From NCBI RefSeq assembly GCF_029937575.1, contig NZ_JAPYPS010000006.1, positions 1 through 64,000 on the forward strand: DNA of 64,000 nt. The letters are read 5' to 3'. The notes beneath the pieces are model-generated. The model saw nothing but the letters and a program-made list of their open reading frames with translations, searched no databases and had not been told where the DNA came from. This document shows, one piece after another, positions 57,132 through 64,000 of this stretch. The DNA is from Nocardioides sp. (lineage in GTDB: Bacteria > Actinomycetota > Actinomycetes > Propionibacteriales > Nocardioidaceae). How positions within the stretch are numbered: position 1 is the first letter of the stretch; every line of letters begins with the position of its first letter. Made by a program: the position numbers and the translations under genes.

Positions 57132-58178
57132 ATGACCGACACGAACTCCGGAGACCTCCAGACGCGCCACACCGTGGTGGTCCCCAACAGCATCAACATG
57201 GTCAGCCTGCTCGGCCCGGGAGACGAGTTCCTCGGCATCCTCGAGGGCGCCTTCGCCGTCGAGCTCCACGTCCGGGGCAATCGGATCACGCTGCGCGGCG
57301 AGCCCGGCGAGGTCGCCCTGGCGGAACGGCTCCTCGACGAGCTGATCGCGATCATCCGCACGGGCCAGGGGATGACCGACGAGACCGTCGAGCGGGTCAT
57401 CGACATGCTGCGCGCGGAGACGACCGAGAAGCCGGCAGACGTGCTCTCGCTCAACATCCTGAGCAACCGCGGGCGCTCCATCAGGCCCAAGACGCTCAAC
57501 CAGAAGAAGTACGTCGACGCGATCGACAAGCACACGATCACCTTCGGCATCGGCCCCGCCGGCACCGGCAAGACCTACCTGGCGATGGCCAAGGCGGTCC
57601 AGGCGCTGCAGGCCAAGAACATCAACCGGATCATCCTCACCCGCCCGGCCGTCGAGGCCGGCGAGAGCCTCGGCTACCTCCCCGGCACCCTGAGCGAGAA
57701 GATCGACCCCTACCTGCGTCCGCTGTACGACGCCCTGCACGACATGATCGACCCCGACACGATCCCCAAGCTGATGGCGGCCGGCACGATCGAGGTCGCG
57801 CCCCTGGCCTACATGCGCGGCCGCTCGCTGAACGACTCGTTCATCATCCTCGACGAGGCGCAGAACACCACGCCCGAGCAGATGAAGATGTTCCTCACCC
57901 GGCTCGGCTTCGGCTCCAAGATCGTGGTCACCGGCGACGTCACCCAGGTCGACCTGCCCAACGGGGCGAAGTCGGGCCTGCGGATCATCGAGGGGATCCT
58001 CGACGAGGTCGAGGACATCGCCTTCAACCGACTCACCAGCAACGACGTCGTACGGCACCGGCTGGTCGGCAAGATCGTCGCCGCCTACGACGAGTTCGAC
58101 GCCGAGAGCCAAGCCCGGATCGAGGGCCGCCAGGGGCCCACCCGCACGAGTGAGCAACGGAGCGCTGAACCCCGGTGA
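57132..58178 (+). CDS. phoH: PhoH-like ATPase
   Basis: A 348-aa protein with an N-terminal KH-like region (VELHVRGNRITLRGEPGEVA) and a PhoH P-loop ATPase domain: Walker A IGPAGTGKTYLA (K147), Walker B FIILDEAQNTTPEQMK, and IVVTGDVTQVDLP. Associated with RNA metabolism in bacteria through linkage to ybeY, whose GTG overlaps the phoH stop by four bases. A TAGCAT -10-like box lies about 45 bases upstream of ATG 57132. Confidence 0.94.
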   Translation: MTDTNSGDLQTRHTVVVPNSINMVSLLGPGDEFLGILEGAFAVELHVRGNRITLRGEPGEVALAERLLDELIAIIRTGQGMTDETVERVIDMLRAETTEKPADVLSLNILSNRGRSIRPKTLNQKKYVDAIDKHTITFGIGPAGTGKTYLAMAKAVQALQAKNINRIILTRPAVEAGESLGYLPGTLSEKIDPYLRPLYDALHDMIDPDTIPKLMAAGTIEVAPLAYMRGRSLNDSFIILDEAQNTTPEQMKMFLTRLGFGSKIVVTGDVTQVDLPNGAKSGLRIIEGILDEVEDIAFNRLTSNDVVRHRLVGKIVAAYDEFDAESQARIEGRQGPTRTSEQRSAEPR

Positions 58179-58645
58179 CCATCGAGATCATCGACGAGTC
58201 GGGTCACCGCCTCGACGTCAAGCACCTCGCCACGCTCAGCCGCTTCGTGATGGACCAGATGCGGGTCCACCCCCAGGCGGAGCTGTGCATCAAGGCCGTC
58301 GACGAGGACACCATCGCCCAGCTCAACGAGCAGTGGATGGAGAAGGACGGGCCGACCGACGTGCTGGCCTTCCCGATGGACGAGCTCCGGCCCGGACTGG
58401 TCAACGAGGAGCCCGAGGAGGGCGTCCTCGGAGACCTCGTGCTCTGCCCGGCGATCGCCGCGACCCAAGGTGAGAGCGCCGGTCACGGCACGCTGGCGGA
58501 GATCGAGCTGCTCACCACGCACGGCATCCTCCACCTCCTCGGCTACGACCACGCCGAGCCGGAGGAGCACCGCGAGATGTTCGGCCTGCAGGACCGGTTG
58601 CTGGAGCAGTGGCGCGCACAGGGGCGGGAGGGTCGCGAGAAGTGA
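58175..58645 (+). CDS. ybeY: Endoribonuclease YbeY
   Basis: A 156-aa metal-dependent endoribonuclease acting in 16S rRNA 3' end maturation and ribosome quality control. The zinc motif H-x3-H-x5-H is in THGILHLLGYDHAEP. The conserved PTDVLAFPMD precedes it and GDLVLCPAIA lies in the middle. It starts at GTG 58175 inside the end of phoH; its stop overlaps the next GTG (GTGA). Confidence 0.95.
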   Translation: MTIEIIDESGHRLDVKHLATLSRFVMDQMRVHPQAELCIKAVDEDTIAQLNEQWMEKDGPTDVLAFPMDELRPGLVNEEPEEGVLGDLVLCPAIAATQGESAGHGTLAEIELLTTHGILHLLGYDHAEPEEHREMFGLQDRLLEQWRAQGREGREK

Positions 58646-59976
58646 CCTCGACCCAGCTCCTGCTCTTCCTGCTGGCTGCCCTGCTGGTCGTGGTCGCCGG
58701 TGTCTTCACCGCCGCCGACGCGGCGCTCGCGTCCTTCTCCCGTGCCCGGGCCACCGAGCTCGTCTCGGAGGAGCGCGCCGGTGCCAAGCGGCTGGTTGCC
58801 CTGCTCGACGACGCCCCGCGCCACCTCAACACGGCCCTGTTCCTCGAGCTCCTCGCCGAGATCTCGGCCATCGTCATCGTCACCCTGCAGATCTCCGCCA
58901 TCGTCGACGGCCGCGGCTGGCCGTCGGCGCTGAGCACGATCGCGGTGATGCTCGTGGTCTCGTTCGTCGTCATCGGCGTCGCGCCCCGCACCCTCGGCCG
59001 CCAGCACGCCGAGACGTTCGCACTCCTGGTCGCGGGTCCCGTCACGGCGTTCACCCGCGTCCTCGGCCCGCTGCCCCGAGTGCTGATCCTGGCGGGCAAC
59101 GCGATCACTCCCGGCAAGGGCTTCCGCGAGGGTCCGTTCTCCTCGGAGACCGAGCTGCGCGAGATGGTCGACATCGCCGAGCAGTCGGCGCTGATCGAGT
59201 CCGGCGAGCGCAAGATGATCCACTCCGTCTTCGAGCTGGGCGACACGACCGTGCGGGAGGTGATGGTCCCGCGCAACGACGTCGTCTACATCGAGCGCCA
59301 CAAGAACCTGCGTCAGACGATGTCGTTGTTCCTGCGCAGCGGCTACTCCCGGGTGCCGGTCATCGGCGAGAACCTCGACGACATCTGCGGGATCGCCTAC
59401 CTCAAGGACATCGTCCGCCGCGACTTCGAGGCGCCCGACGTCGAGCTCACCCAACGCGTCGACGAGGTGATGCGCCCGGTCTCGTGGGTGCCGGAGTCCA
59501 AGCCGGTCGACGCGCAGCTCTCGGAGATGCAGGCCAACCGGGCCCACATCGCCGTCGTCGTCGACGAGTACGGCGGCACCGCCGGACTGATCACGATCGA
59601 GGACCTGCTCGAGGAGATCGTGGGGGAGATCACCGACGAGTACGACGACGACGAGATCGAGGTCGAGCTCGTCGACGACGCCCCGATGACGACCTACCGG
59701 GTCTCCTCGCGCTACCCGATCGACGACCTCGAGGAGCTGTTCGGCTTCGACGTCGAGGAGGAGGACGTCGACTCCGTCGGCGGCCTGATGGCCAAGCACC
59801 TCGGACGGGTGCCGATCCCTGGGTCGCACGTCGAGGCGCACGGCCTGCGCTTCGACGCCGAGGACGCCGCGGGCCGGCGCAACAAGATCGGCACCGTCGT
59901 GATCCGCCTCCTCGAGTCGGACCAGCACGTGACCACGACCACGGGCGAGCTGGAGACGGTCGACGCCACCGACTGA
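58642..59976 (+). CDS. CNNM/CorC-family membrane protein with CBS domains
   Basis: A 444-aa protein of the former hemolysin C group, implicated in magnesium or cation efflux. The N-terminal DUF21 membrane domain has three to four helices ([39 protein letters not shown]). Two CBS domains follow ([35 protein letters not shown]), then a CorC/HlyC C-terminal domain ([15 protein letters not shown]). It overlaps ybeY by four bases. Confidence 0.92.
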   Translation: MTSTQLLLFLLAALLVVVAGVFTAADAALASFSRARATELVSEERAGAKRLVALLDDAPRHLNTALFLELLAEISAIVIVTLQISAIVDGRGWPSALSTIAVMLVVSFVVIGVAPRTLGRQHAETFALLVAGPVTAFTRVLGPLPRVLILAGNAITPGKGFREGPFSSETELREMVDIAEQSALIESGERKMIHSVFELGDTTVREVMVPRNDVVYIERHKNLRQTMSLFLRSGYSRVPVIGENLDDICGIAYLKDIVRRDFEAPDVELTQRVDEVMRPVSWVPESKPVDAQLSEMQANRAHIAVVVDEYGGTAGLITIEDLLEEIVGEITDEYDDDEIEVELVDDAPMTTYRVSSRYPIDDLEELFGFDVEEEDVDSVGGLMAKHLGRVPIPGSHVEAHGLRFDAEDAAGRRNKIGTVVIRLLESDQHVTTTTGELETVDATD

Positions 59977-59994
59977 CGGGCTCACGGACGCCCC

Positions 59995-60000
59995 TAACCT
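59995..60000 (+). promoter_or_regulatory. Putative -10 box (TAACCT)
   Basis: TAACCT ends exactly six bases before ATG 60007. Confidence 0.4.
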
Positions 60001-60006
60001 GAGACC

Positions 60007-60345
60007 ATGACTATCAGCACCGAGGACGCCAAGCTGGTCACCCTGGCCCGGGCCACTCGCGCTCGGGTCGGCGCCGCAGAGGGTGCTGCCGTGCGCGACC
60101 AGGACGGGCGCACCTACGCGGCGGCGACGGTGGACCTCCCCTCGCTCCAGCTCTCGGCCCTCCAGGTGTGCGTTGCCATGGCCGTGGCGTCGGGTGCCCG
60201 GAGCCTCGCAGCTGCTGTGGTGCTGGGGGAGAGCGGCGCTCTGGCTGACGCCGACCGGGCCGCACTGGGCGACCTGGCCGCCCCGGGCCTGCCGATCCAC
60301 CTCGGGGATCCACGCGGCACCATCACGACCTCGTTCCCCGAATGA
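60007..60345 (+). CDS. Cytidine-deaminase-like protein lacking zinc ligands
   Basis: A 112-aa protein at the position (between CBS/CorC and era) where actinobacteria carry a gene usually annotated as cytidine deaminase. The N-terminal alpha-beta pattern is recognisable (ARATRARVGAAEGAAVRDQDGRTYA). The catalytic CAE and PCxxC motifs are missing and replaced by VATVDLP and LSALQVCVAMAV. A catalytic role is therefore unlikely; it may be a small-molecule-binding or structural remnant kept by selection. Confidence 0.7.
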   Translation: MTISTEDAKLVTLARATRARVGAAEGAAVRDQDGRTYAAATVDLPSLQLSALQVCVAMAVASGARSLAAAVVLGESGALADADRAALGDLAAPGLPIHLGDPRGTITTSFPE

Positions 60346-60346
60346 A

Positions 60347-60374
60347 ACGTTGCGGGAGTAAGTTGCGGCAACGT
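60347..60374. promoter_or_regulatory. Inverted repeat over the promoter/start of the FAD-oxidoreductase gene
   Basis: ACGTTGC (60347-60353) and GCAACGT (60368-60374) with a 14-nt spacer that contains TAAGTT (60358-60363), a possible -10. The right arm overlaps the GTG start at 60373; regulator binding here would block expression of the operon. Confidence 0.5.
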
Positions 60375-61788
60375 GGTGTTGGAACCTCTCGTGGCAACTG
60401 ATCCCTGGCAGCGACACGCGGACGCGGTGGCGCGTCTGGCGGCGTCGTACGACGCGATGCCCGGCGACGCCCCGGTGCGCCTGGCCAAGTCGACGACCAA
60501 CCTCTTCCGCGTGCGCAGCGCCAGCAGCGCTCCCGGGCTCGACGTCTCCGGTCTGACCGGCGTCATCGACATCGACGCGGAGGCCCGCACCGCCGAGGTG
60601 CAGGGCATGTGCACCTACGAGGACCTCGTCGACGCCACGCTGCCGCACGGCCTGATCCCCCTGGTCGTCCCCCAGCTGCGCACCATCACCTTGGGCGGGG
60701 CGGTGACGGGCCTCGGTATCGAGTCGACCAGCTTCCGCAACGGGCTGCCCCACGAGTCGGTGCTCGAGATGGACGTCTTCACCGGTGCCGGCGAGGTCGT
60801 CACCACCCGACCCGGTGACGACCTCTTCGACGCCTTCCCCAACTCCTACGGCTCCCTGGGTTACGCCACCCGGCTGCGCATCTCCCTCGAGCAGGTGCCG
60901 GCCTACGTCGCGCTGCACCACGTGCGCTTCGACGACGCGGCGCTGATGGCCAAGACGATCGCGGAGATCACCGAGACCGGTGAGTACGACGGGCAGCCGG
61001 TCGACGGGCTCGACGGCGTCGCCTTCGCGCCCGGCGAGCTCTACCTGACGCTGGCCCGGTGGACCGACGACGCCACCTCGGTGCCCGGCGCCACGACCCC
61101 GAGCGACTATGCCGGCGCCAAGATCTTCTTCCGGTCCCTGCAGGAGCGCGAGCACGACCTCCTGACGGTCTACGACTACCTGTGGCGGTGGGACACCGAC
61201 TGGTTCTGGTGCTCGGGGGCCTTCGGTGCCCAGAACCCGACCGTCCGGCGACTGTGGCCGCGCCGCCTGCGCCGCTCGGACGTCTACATGAGGCTGCTGG
61301 CCCTGGATCGTCGCTTCGACATCGCCGACCGCCTGGATCGCCGCGCCGGCAGGCCTCAGCGCGAGCGCGTCGTGCAGGACATCGAGGTCCCGGTCGAGCG
61401 GCTGCCCGAGTTCCTCGCGTGGTTCGACGCCGAGATCGGGATGCGCCCGGTCTGGGTCTGCCCGCTGGTCTCGACCGGTCCCGACGGCCAGGGCGGCGGC
61501 CGGGGTTGGACGACGTACCCCTTGGCGCCGGGTGAGACCTACGTCAACGTCGGCTTCTGGGGCACCGTCCACGTGGGTCCCGAGGCGCCCGAGGGGCCAC
61601 GCAACCGTGCCATCGAGGCCAAGGTGCACGAGCTGGGTGGCCACAAGTCCCTCTACTCCGAGTCGTTCTACGACCGCGAGACCTTCGACCGGCTCTACCG
61701 CGGCGACGACCTCGCCACGGTCAAGCGCCGCTACGACCCTGACGACCGCCTGACCAACCTCTACGACAAGACCGTTCGGAAGAAGTGA
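60373..61788 (+). CDS. FAD-binding oxidoreductase (TmsA-like, 10-methyl fatty acid reductase type)
   Basis: A 471-aa protein of the FAD-linked oxidase (PCMH) fold: VDIDAEARTAEVQGMCTYE, the TITLGGAVTGLGIESTSFR flavin-binding loop and SYGSLGYATRL, with the long C-terminal domain of DHCR24-like enzymes. The next gene is a fatty-acid methyltransferase overlapping by four bases. This pair matches the tmsA-tmsB pair of actinobacteria: TmsB methylenates an unsaturated phospholipid acyl chain and TmsA reduces the methylene to give 10-methyl-branched acids such as tuberculostearic acid. Assignment by fold and context. Confidence 0.82.
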   Translation: MVLEPLVATDPWQRHADAVARLAASYDAMPGDAPVRLAKSTTNLFRVRSASSAPGLDVSGLTGVIDIDAEARTAEVQGMCTYEDLVDATLPHGLIPLVVPQLRTITLGGAVTGLGIESTSFRNGLPHESVLEMDVFTGAGEVVTTRPGDDLFDAFPNSYGSLGYATRLRISLEQVPAYVALHHVRFDDAALMAKTIAEITETGEYDGQPVDGLDGVAFAPGELYLTLARWTDDATSVPGATTPSDYAGAKIFFRSLQEREHDLLTVYDYLWRWDTDWFWCSGAFGAQNPTVRRLWPRRLRRSDVYMRLLALDRRFDIADRLDRRAGRPQRERVVQDIEVPVERLPEFLAWFDAEIGMRPVWVCPLVSTGPDGQGGGRGWTTYPLAPGETYVNVGFWGTVHVGPEAPEGPRNRAIEAKVHELGGHKSLYSESFYDRETFDRLYRGDDLATVKRRYDPDDRLTNLYDKTVRKK

Positions 61789-63080
61789 GAGAGATCGTGC
61801 CCACCCCTGCGAAGACCCAGCTCAAGATCGGCGACGTCGTCGGTGACCTGATGCGCGGCGGCATGCCGGTGCGCTTCACCGCCTACGACGGGAGCTCCGC
61901 CGGCCCGGAGGACGCCGAGATCCACCTCGAGCTCATCAACCAGCGCGGACTCCAGTACCTCGTCACCGCACCGGGCGACCTGGGCCTGGCCCGCGCCTAC
62001 GTCGCCGGCGACCTGGTCGTCCACGGTGCCCACCCGGGCAACCCGTACGAAGCCATGCAGAAGATCAAGGACCACACGAAGTTCCGGGCGCCGTCGGCCT
62101 CCGAGCTCATCACCATCCTGCGTGGCCTGGGCCTGTCCAACCTCAAGCCGCCCCCGCCGCCGCCCCAGGAGCACCTCCCGCGGTGGCGCCGGGTGATGGA
62201 GGGACTGCGGCACTCGATGGTCCGCGACGCCGAGGCGATCCACCACCACTACGACGTCTCCAACACGTTCTACGAGATGGTGCTCGGCCCGTCGATGGCC
62301 TACACGTGCGCGGTCTACCCGAGCGACACGGCGACGCTCGAGGAGGCGCAGCACGAGAAGTTCGACCTGGTCGCGCGCAAGCTCGACCTCAAGCCCGGCA
62401 TGCGCCTGCTCGACGTGGGCTGCGGCTGGGGCGGCATGGTGCGCCACGCGGCCCAGGAGTACGGCGTGCAGGCGCTGGGCGTCACGCTGAGCCAGGAGCA
62501 GGCGTCGTACGCCAAGGAGATGCTCGACCGCGAGGGGTTGAGTGACCTGGCCGAGGTGCGACACCTGGACTACCGCGACGTGCTGGAGTCCGACTTCGAC
62601 GCCGTCAGCTCGATCGGGCTCACCGAGCACATCGGCATCAAGAACTACCCGGCGTACTTCGACTTCCTGCACAACAAGCTGAAGCCGGGCGGGCGTCTGC
62701 TCAACCACTCGATCACCCGGCACCACAACCGCCCGACGCCGGCGGGTGCCTTCATCGACCGCTACGTCTTCCCCGACGGCGAGCTCACCGGCAGCGGGAC
62801 GATCGTCACGGCGGCCGAGAACTCCGGCTTCGAGGTCATGCACAGCGAGAACCTCCGCGTGCACTACGCCCGCACCCTGGCCCACTGGAACGACAACCTC
62901 GTCGCCAACTGGGACGCAGCGGTCGAGGAGGTCGGCATCGGCACCGCCCGCGTGTGGGGCCTCTACATGGCCGCCTGTCGAGTCGGGTTCGAGCGCAACG
63001 AGGTCCAGCTGGTGCAGGTGCTCGGTGGCAAGGTCGACGCCGAGGGCAACGACGGGTTTCCGCTGCGCCCCACGTGGTGA
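61785..63080 (+). CDS. Fatty-acid SAM methyltransferase (cyclopropane-synthase family, TmsB-like)
   Basis: A 431-aa methyltransferase with the CFA synthase core: HHYDVSNTFYEMVLGP, SAM loop LLDVGCGWGGMVRHAA, LGVTLSQEQASYAKE, catalytic-type SSIGLTEHIG and the NHSITRHHN segment. It starts at GTG 61785 overlapping the upstream stop; GTG 61797 also fits. Adjacent to a TmsA-like reductase, it probably makes 10-methylene acyl chains rather than cyclopropanes, giving the 10-methyl fatty acids typical of Nocardioides membranes (inference from context and known pathway). Confidence 0.85.
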   Translation: MREIVPTPAKTQLKIGDVVGDLMRGGMPVRFTAYDGSSAGPEDAEIHLELINQRGLQYLVTAPGDLGLARAYVAGDLVVHGAHPGNPYEAMQKIKDHTKFRAPSASELITILRGLGLSNLKPPPPPPQEHLPRWRRVMEGLRHSMVRDAEAIHHHYDVSNTFYEMVLGPSMAYTCAVYPSDTATLEEAQHEKFDLVARKLDLKPGMRLLDVGCGWGGMVRHAAQEYGVQALGVTLSQEQASYAKEMLDREGLSDLAEVRHLDYRDVLESDFDAVSSIGLTEHIGIKNYPAYFDFLHNKLKPGGRLLNHSITRHHNRPTPAGAFIDRYVFPDGELTGSGTIVTAAENSGFEVMHSENLRVHYARTLAHWNDNLVANWDAAVEEVGIGTARVWGLYMAACRVGFERNEVQLVQVLGGKVDAEGNDGFPLRPTW

Positions 63081-63098
63081 CGAGTCCCGCCTGAGGGA

Positions 63099-63104
63099 TA
63101 GCCT
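63099..63104 (+). promoter_or_regulatory. Putative -10 box (TAGCCT) of the siderophore-interacting protein gene
   Basis: TAGCCT ends seven bases before ATG 63112 and lies inside the small dyad TGAGG-gatag-CCTCA. Confidence 0.4.
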
Positions 63105-63111
63105 CACGCTG

Positions 63112-63894
63112 ATGAGCACCCGGGCCAGCACGTACGACGCGCAGGTGCTGCGCCGTGAGCCGCTGTCGGACCACCTGGTCCGCCTCGTGCTCGGCGGACC
63201 GGGACTGGCGGGTTGGACCTCGACCGGAGTCCCGGACGAATGGGTCGGACTCGTGGTGCCCGGCCAGTTCCAGAGCCGCTACTACACCGTCCGGTCGTGG
63301 GACCCAGCGTCCGAGGGCGCCGAGCTCACGCTCGACATCGTGCGCCACGACGTGGGGCTGGTCACCGAGTGGACCGGCACCGACTGCATCGGGCAGACCT
63401 GCACGGTGACCGAGCCGAAGGGATCGTTCGCGCTGCCCCCCGACGCGGCGTGGTTGATGCTCGTGGGAGACCTGACCGCGCTGCCGGCGATGGCGAGGAT
63501 CCTGGAGGAGACCGACCTGCCGGCTCGGGTCTGGGCGGAGGTGCCCGACGTGCTCGACGGCTACCTCGGAGACGCACAGGAGGTCAGCTGGCTGCGTCAG
63601 CCCGGCGACGGGGTGAGCGCGCTGGGCACCGTCGTGCCCGACCTCACGTGGCCGGAGGGAGACGGCTACTTCTGGATGGCGGGGGAGTCCGCGCAGATGC
63701 GGGCCATCCGCAAGCACCTGATGCGCGAGAAGCGGCTGCCCAGCAGCGCCTACGACGTGATGGGGTACTGGCGCGGAGGTGCCGTGCGCCAGCCACGCGC
63801 CGTGGACCCGGGTCCGATCTATCGCGCCGGCAAGGCGGCGGGCAAGAGCGACGAAGAGATCTGGGCCGACTACGACGAGGCGAGGGACCGATGA
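63112..63894 (+). CDS. Siderophore-interacting protein (FAD-dependent ferric reductase family)
   Basis: A 260-aa protein of the SIP/ViuB family. The FAD motif is SRYYTVRSWD (R-x-Y-T-x-R), followed by LVGDLTALPAMARIL and the NADPH/SIP C-terminal segment WMAGESAQMRAIRKHLM and MGYWRGG. It reduces ferric siderophores to release iron in the cytoplasm. ATG 63112 starts 31 bases after the methyltransferase. A full DtxR box is not visible here. Its stop overlaps the era start (ATGA). Confidence 0.9.
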   Translation: MSTRASTYDAQVLRREPLSDHLVRLVLGGPGLAGWTSTGVPDEWVGLVVPGQFQSRYYTVRSWDPASEGAELTLDIVRHDVGLVTEWTGTDCIGQTCTVTEPKGSFALPPDAAWLMLVGDLTALPAMARILEETDLPARVWAEVPDVLDGYLGDAQEVSWLRQPGDGVSALGTVVPDLTWPEGDGYFWMAGESAQMRAIRKHLMREKRLPSSAYDVMGYWRGGAVRQPRAVDPGPIYRAGKAAGKSDEEIWADYDEARDR

Positions 63895-64000
63895 GCGAGG
63901 CACCGATGGACCATCAGTCGAGGAGCGGGCACCGGAGCGGGTTCGCGTCCTTCGTCGGTCGGCCCAATGCCGGCAAGTCGACGCTGACCAACGCGCTGGT
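63891..64000 (+). CDS. era: GTPase Era (5' part, truncated by window end)
   Basis: Only 36 codons are present: a short Ser/Arg tail (MSEAPMDHQSRSGHRSG) and the G1 region FVGRPNAGKSTLTNAL. The motif and position after ybeY and the deaminase-like gene identify Era, a 30S-maturation GTPase. The 3' end is outside the window. The start overlaps the siderophore-interacting gene (ATGA). Confidence 0.9.
   Translation, partial: MSEAPMDHQSRSGHRSGFASFVGRPNAGKSTLTNAL

Noticed and set aside
63091..63110. DtxR box before the siderophore-interacting gene
   Set aside because: The dyad TGAGG-gatag-CCTCA has only partial similarity to the iron-box consensus and is better explained as containing the -10 box.

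Overview
The window is GC-rich chromosomal DNA from an actinobacterium, most likely a Nocardioides-like member of the Nocardioidaceae. This rests on three observations. The housekeeping gene order is typically actinobacterial: proA-nadD-rsfS-tRNA-Ala, leuS-comEA-comEC-holA-rpsT-lepA-hemW, and hrcA-dnaJ-rsmE-phoH-ybeY-CNNM/CBS-cytidine-deaminase-like-era. GTG/TTG starts and ATGA/GTGA overlaps are frequent. Many genes have a TANNNT -10 box six or seven bases before the start codon, the signature of leaderless mRNAs. I see no insertion sequence, prophage or CRISPR array. The sequence is almost entirely coding, and no gap without a gene exceeds 300 bases.

Layout. 1-4.5 kb: proA, two coupled membrane proteins (one a CDP-alcohol phosphatidyltransferase), nadD, rsfS, a histidine phosphatase and tRNA-Ala(GGC) with a strong terminator. 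4.6-18.3 kb is accessory: a CapA-like lipoprotein, a large secreted M14 carboxypeptidase, the helicase HrpB, a Baeyer-Villiger-type monooxygenase divergent from an AraC regulator, a PhoX-type Tat-exported phosphatase, an SDR dehydrogenase and an internally deleted alpha/beta hydrolase. 18.3-21 kb: leuS behind a short leader peptide with three consecutive Leu codons and an intrinsic terminator. 21-27.8 kb is the most unusual segment: a lipoprotein, a cytoplasmic three-domain fusion (Asp/Asn beta-hydroxylase, sulfotransferase, DUF4915/TIGR03032) and, divergently, an 850-aa secreted beta-helix protein with three Ig-like repeats and a lysine tail. 27.9-34.8 kb: degV, comEA, comEC, holA, a lipoprotein hydrolase and rpsT.

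34.9-50 kb: two APH-fold kinases, an FMN glutamate-synthase-like protein, a PoxB-like oxidase, lepA, an acyl-CoA ligase, an exported intradiol dioxygenase, hemW, a 41-bp hairpin repeat array, a TM2 protein, DUF3097, a metallo-beta-lactamase-fold hydrolase and a DUF2470 haem-utilisation-like protein behind a near-perfect DtxR/IdeR box. 50-64 kb: the hrcA (with CIRCE)-dnaJ-rsmE-phoH-ybeY-era block, interrupted by two insertions. One is an ECF sigma factor operon with two GerMN/Gmad2 paralogues. The other is a flavoprotein plus fatty-acid methyltransferase pair matching 10-methyl-branched fatty acid synthesis, followed by a siderophore-interacting protein. The window ends inside era.
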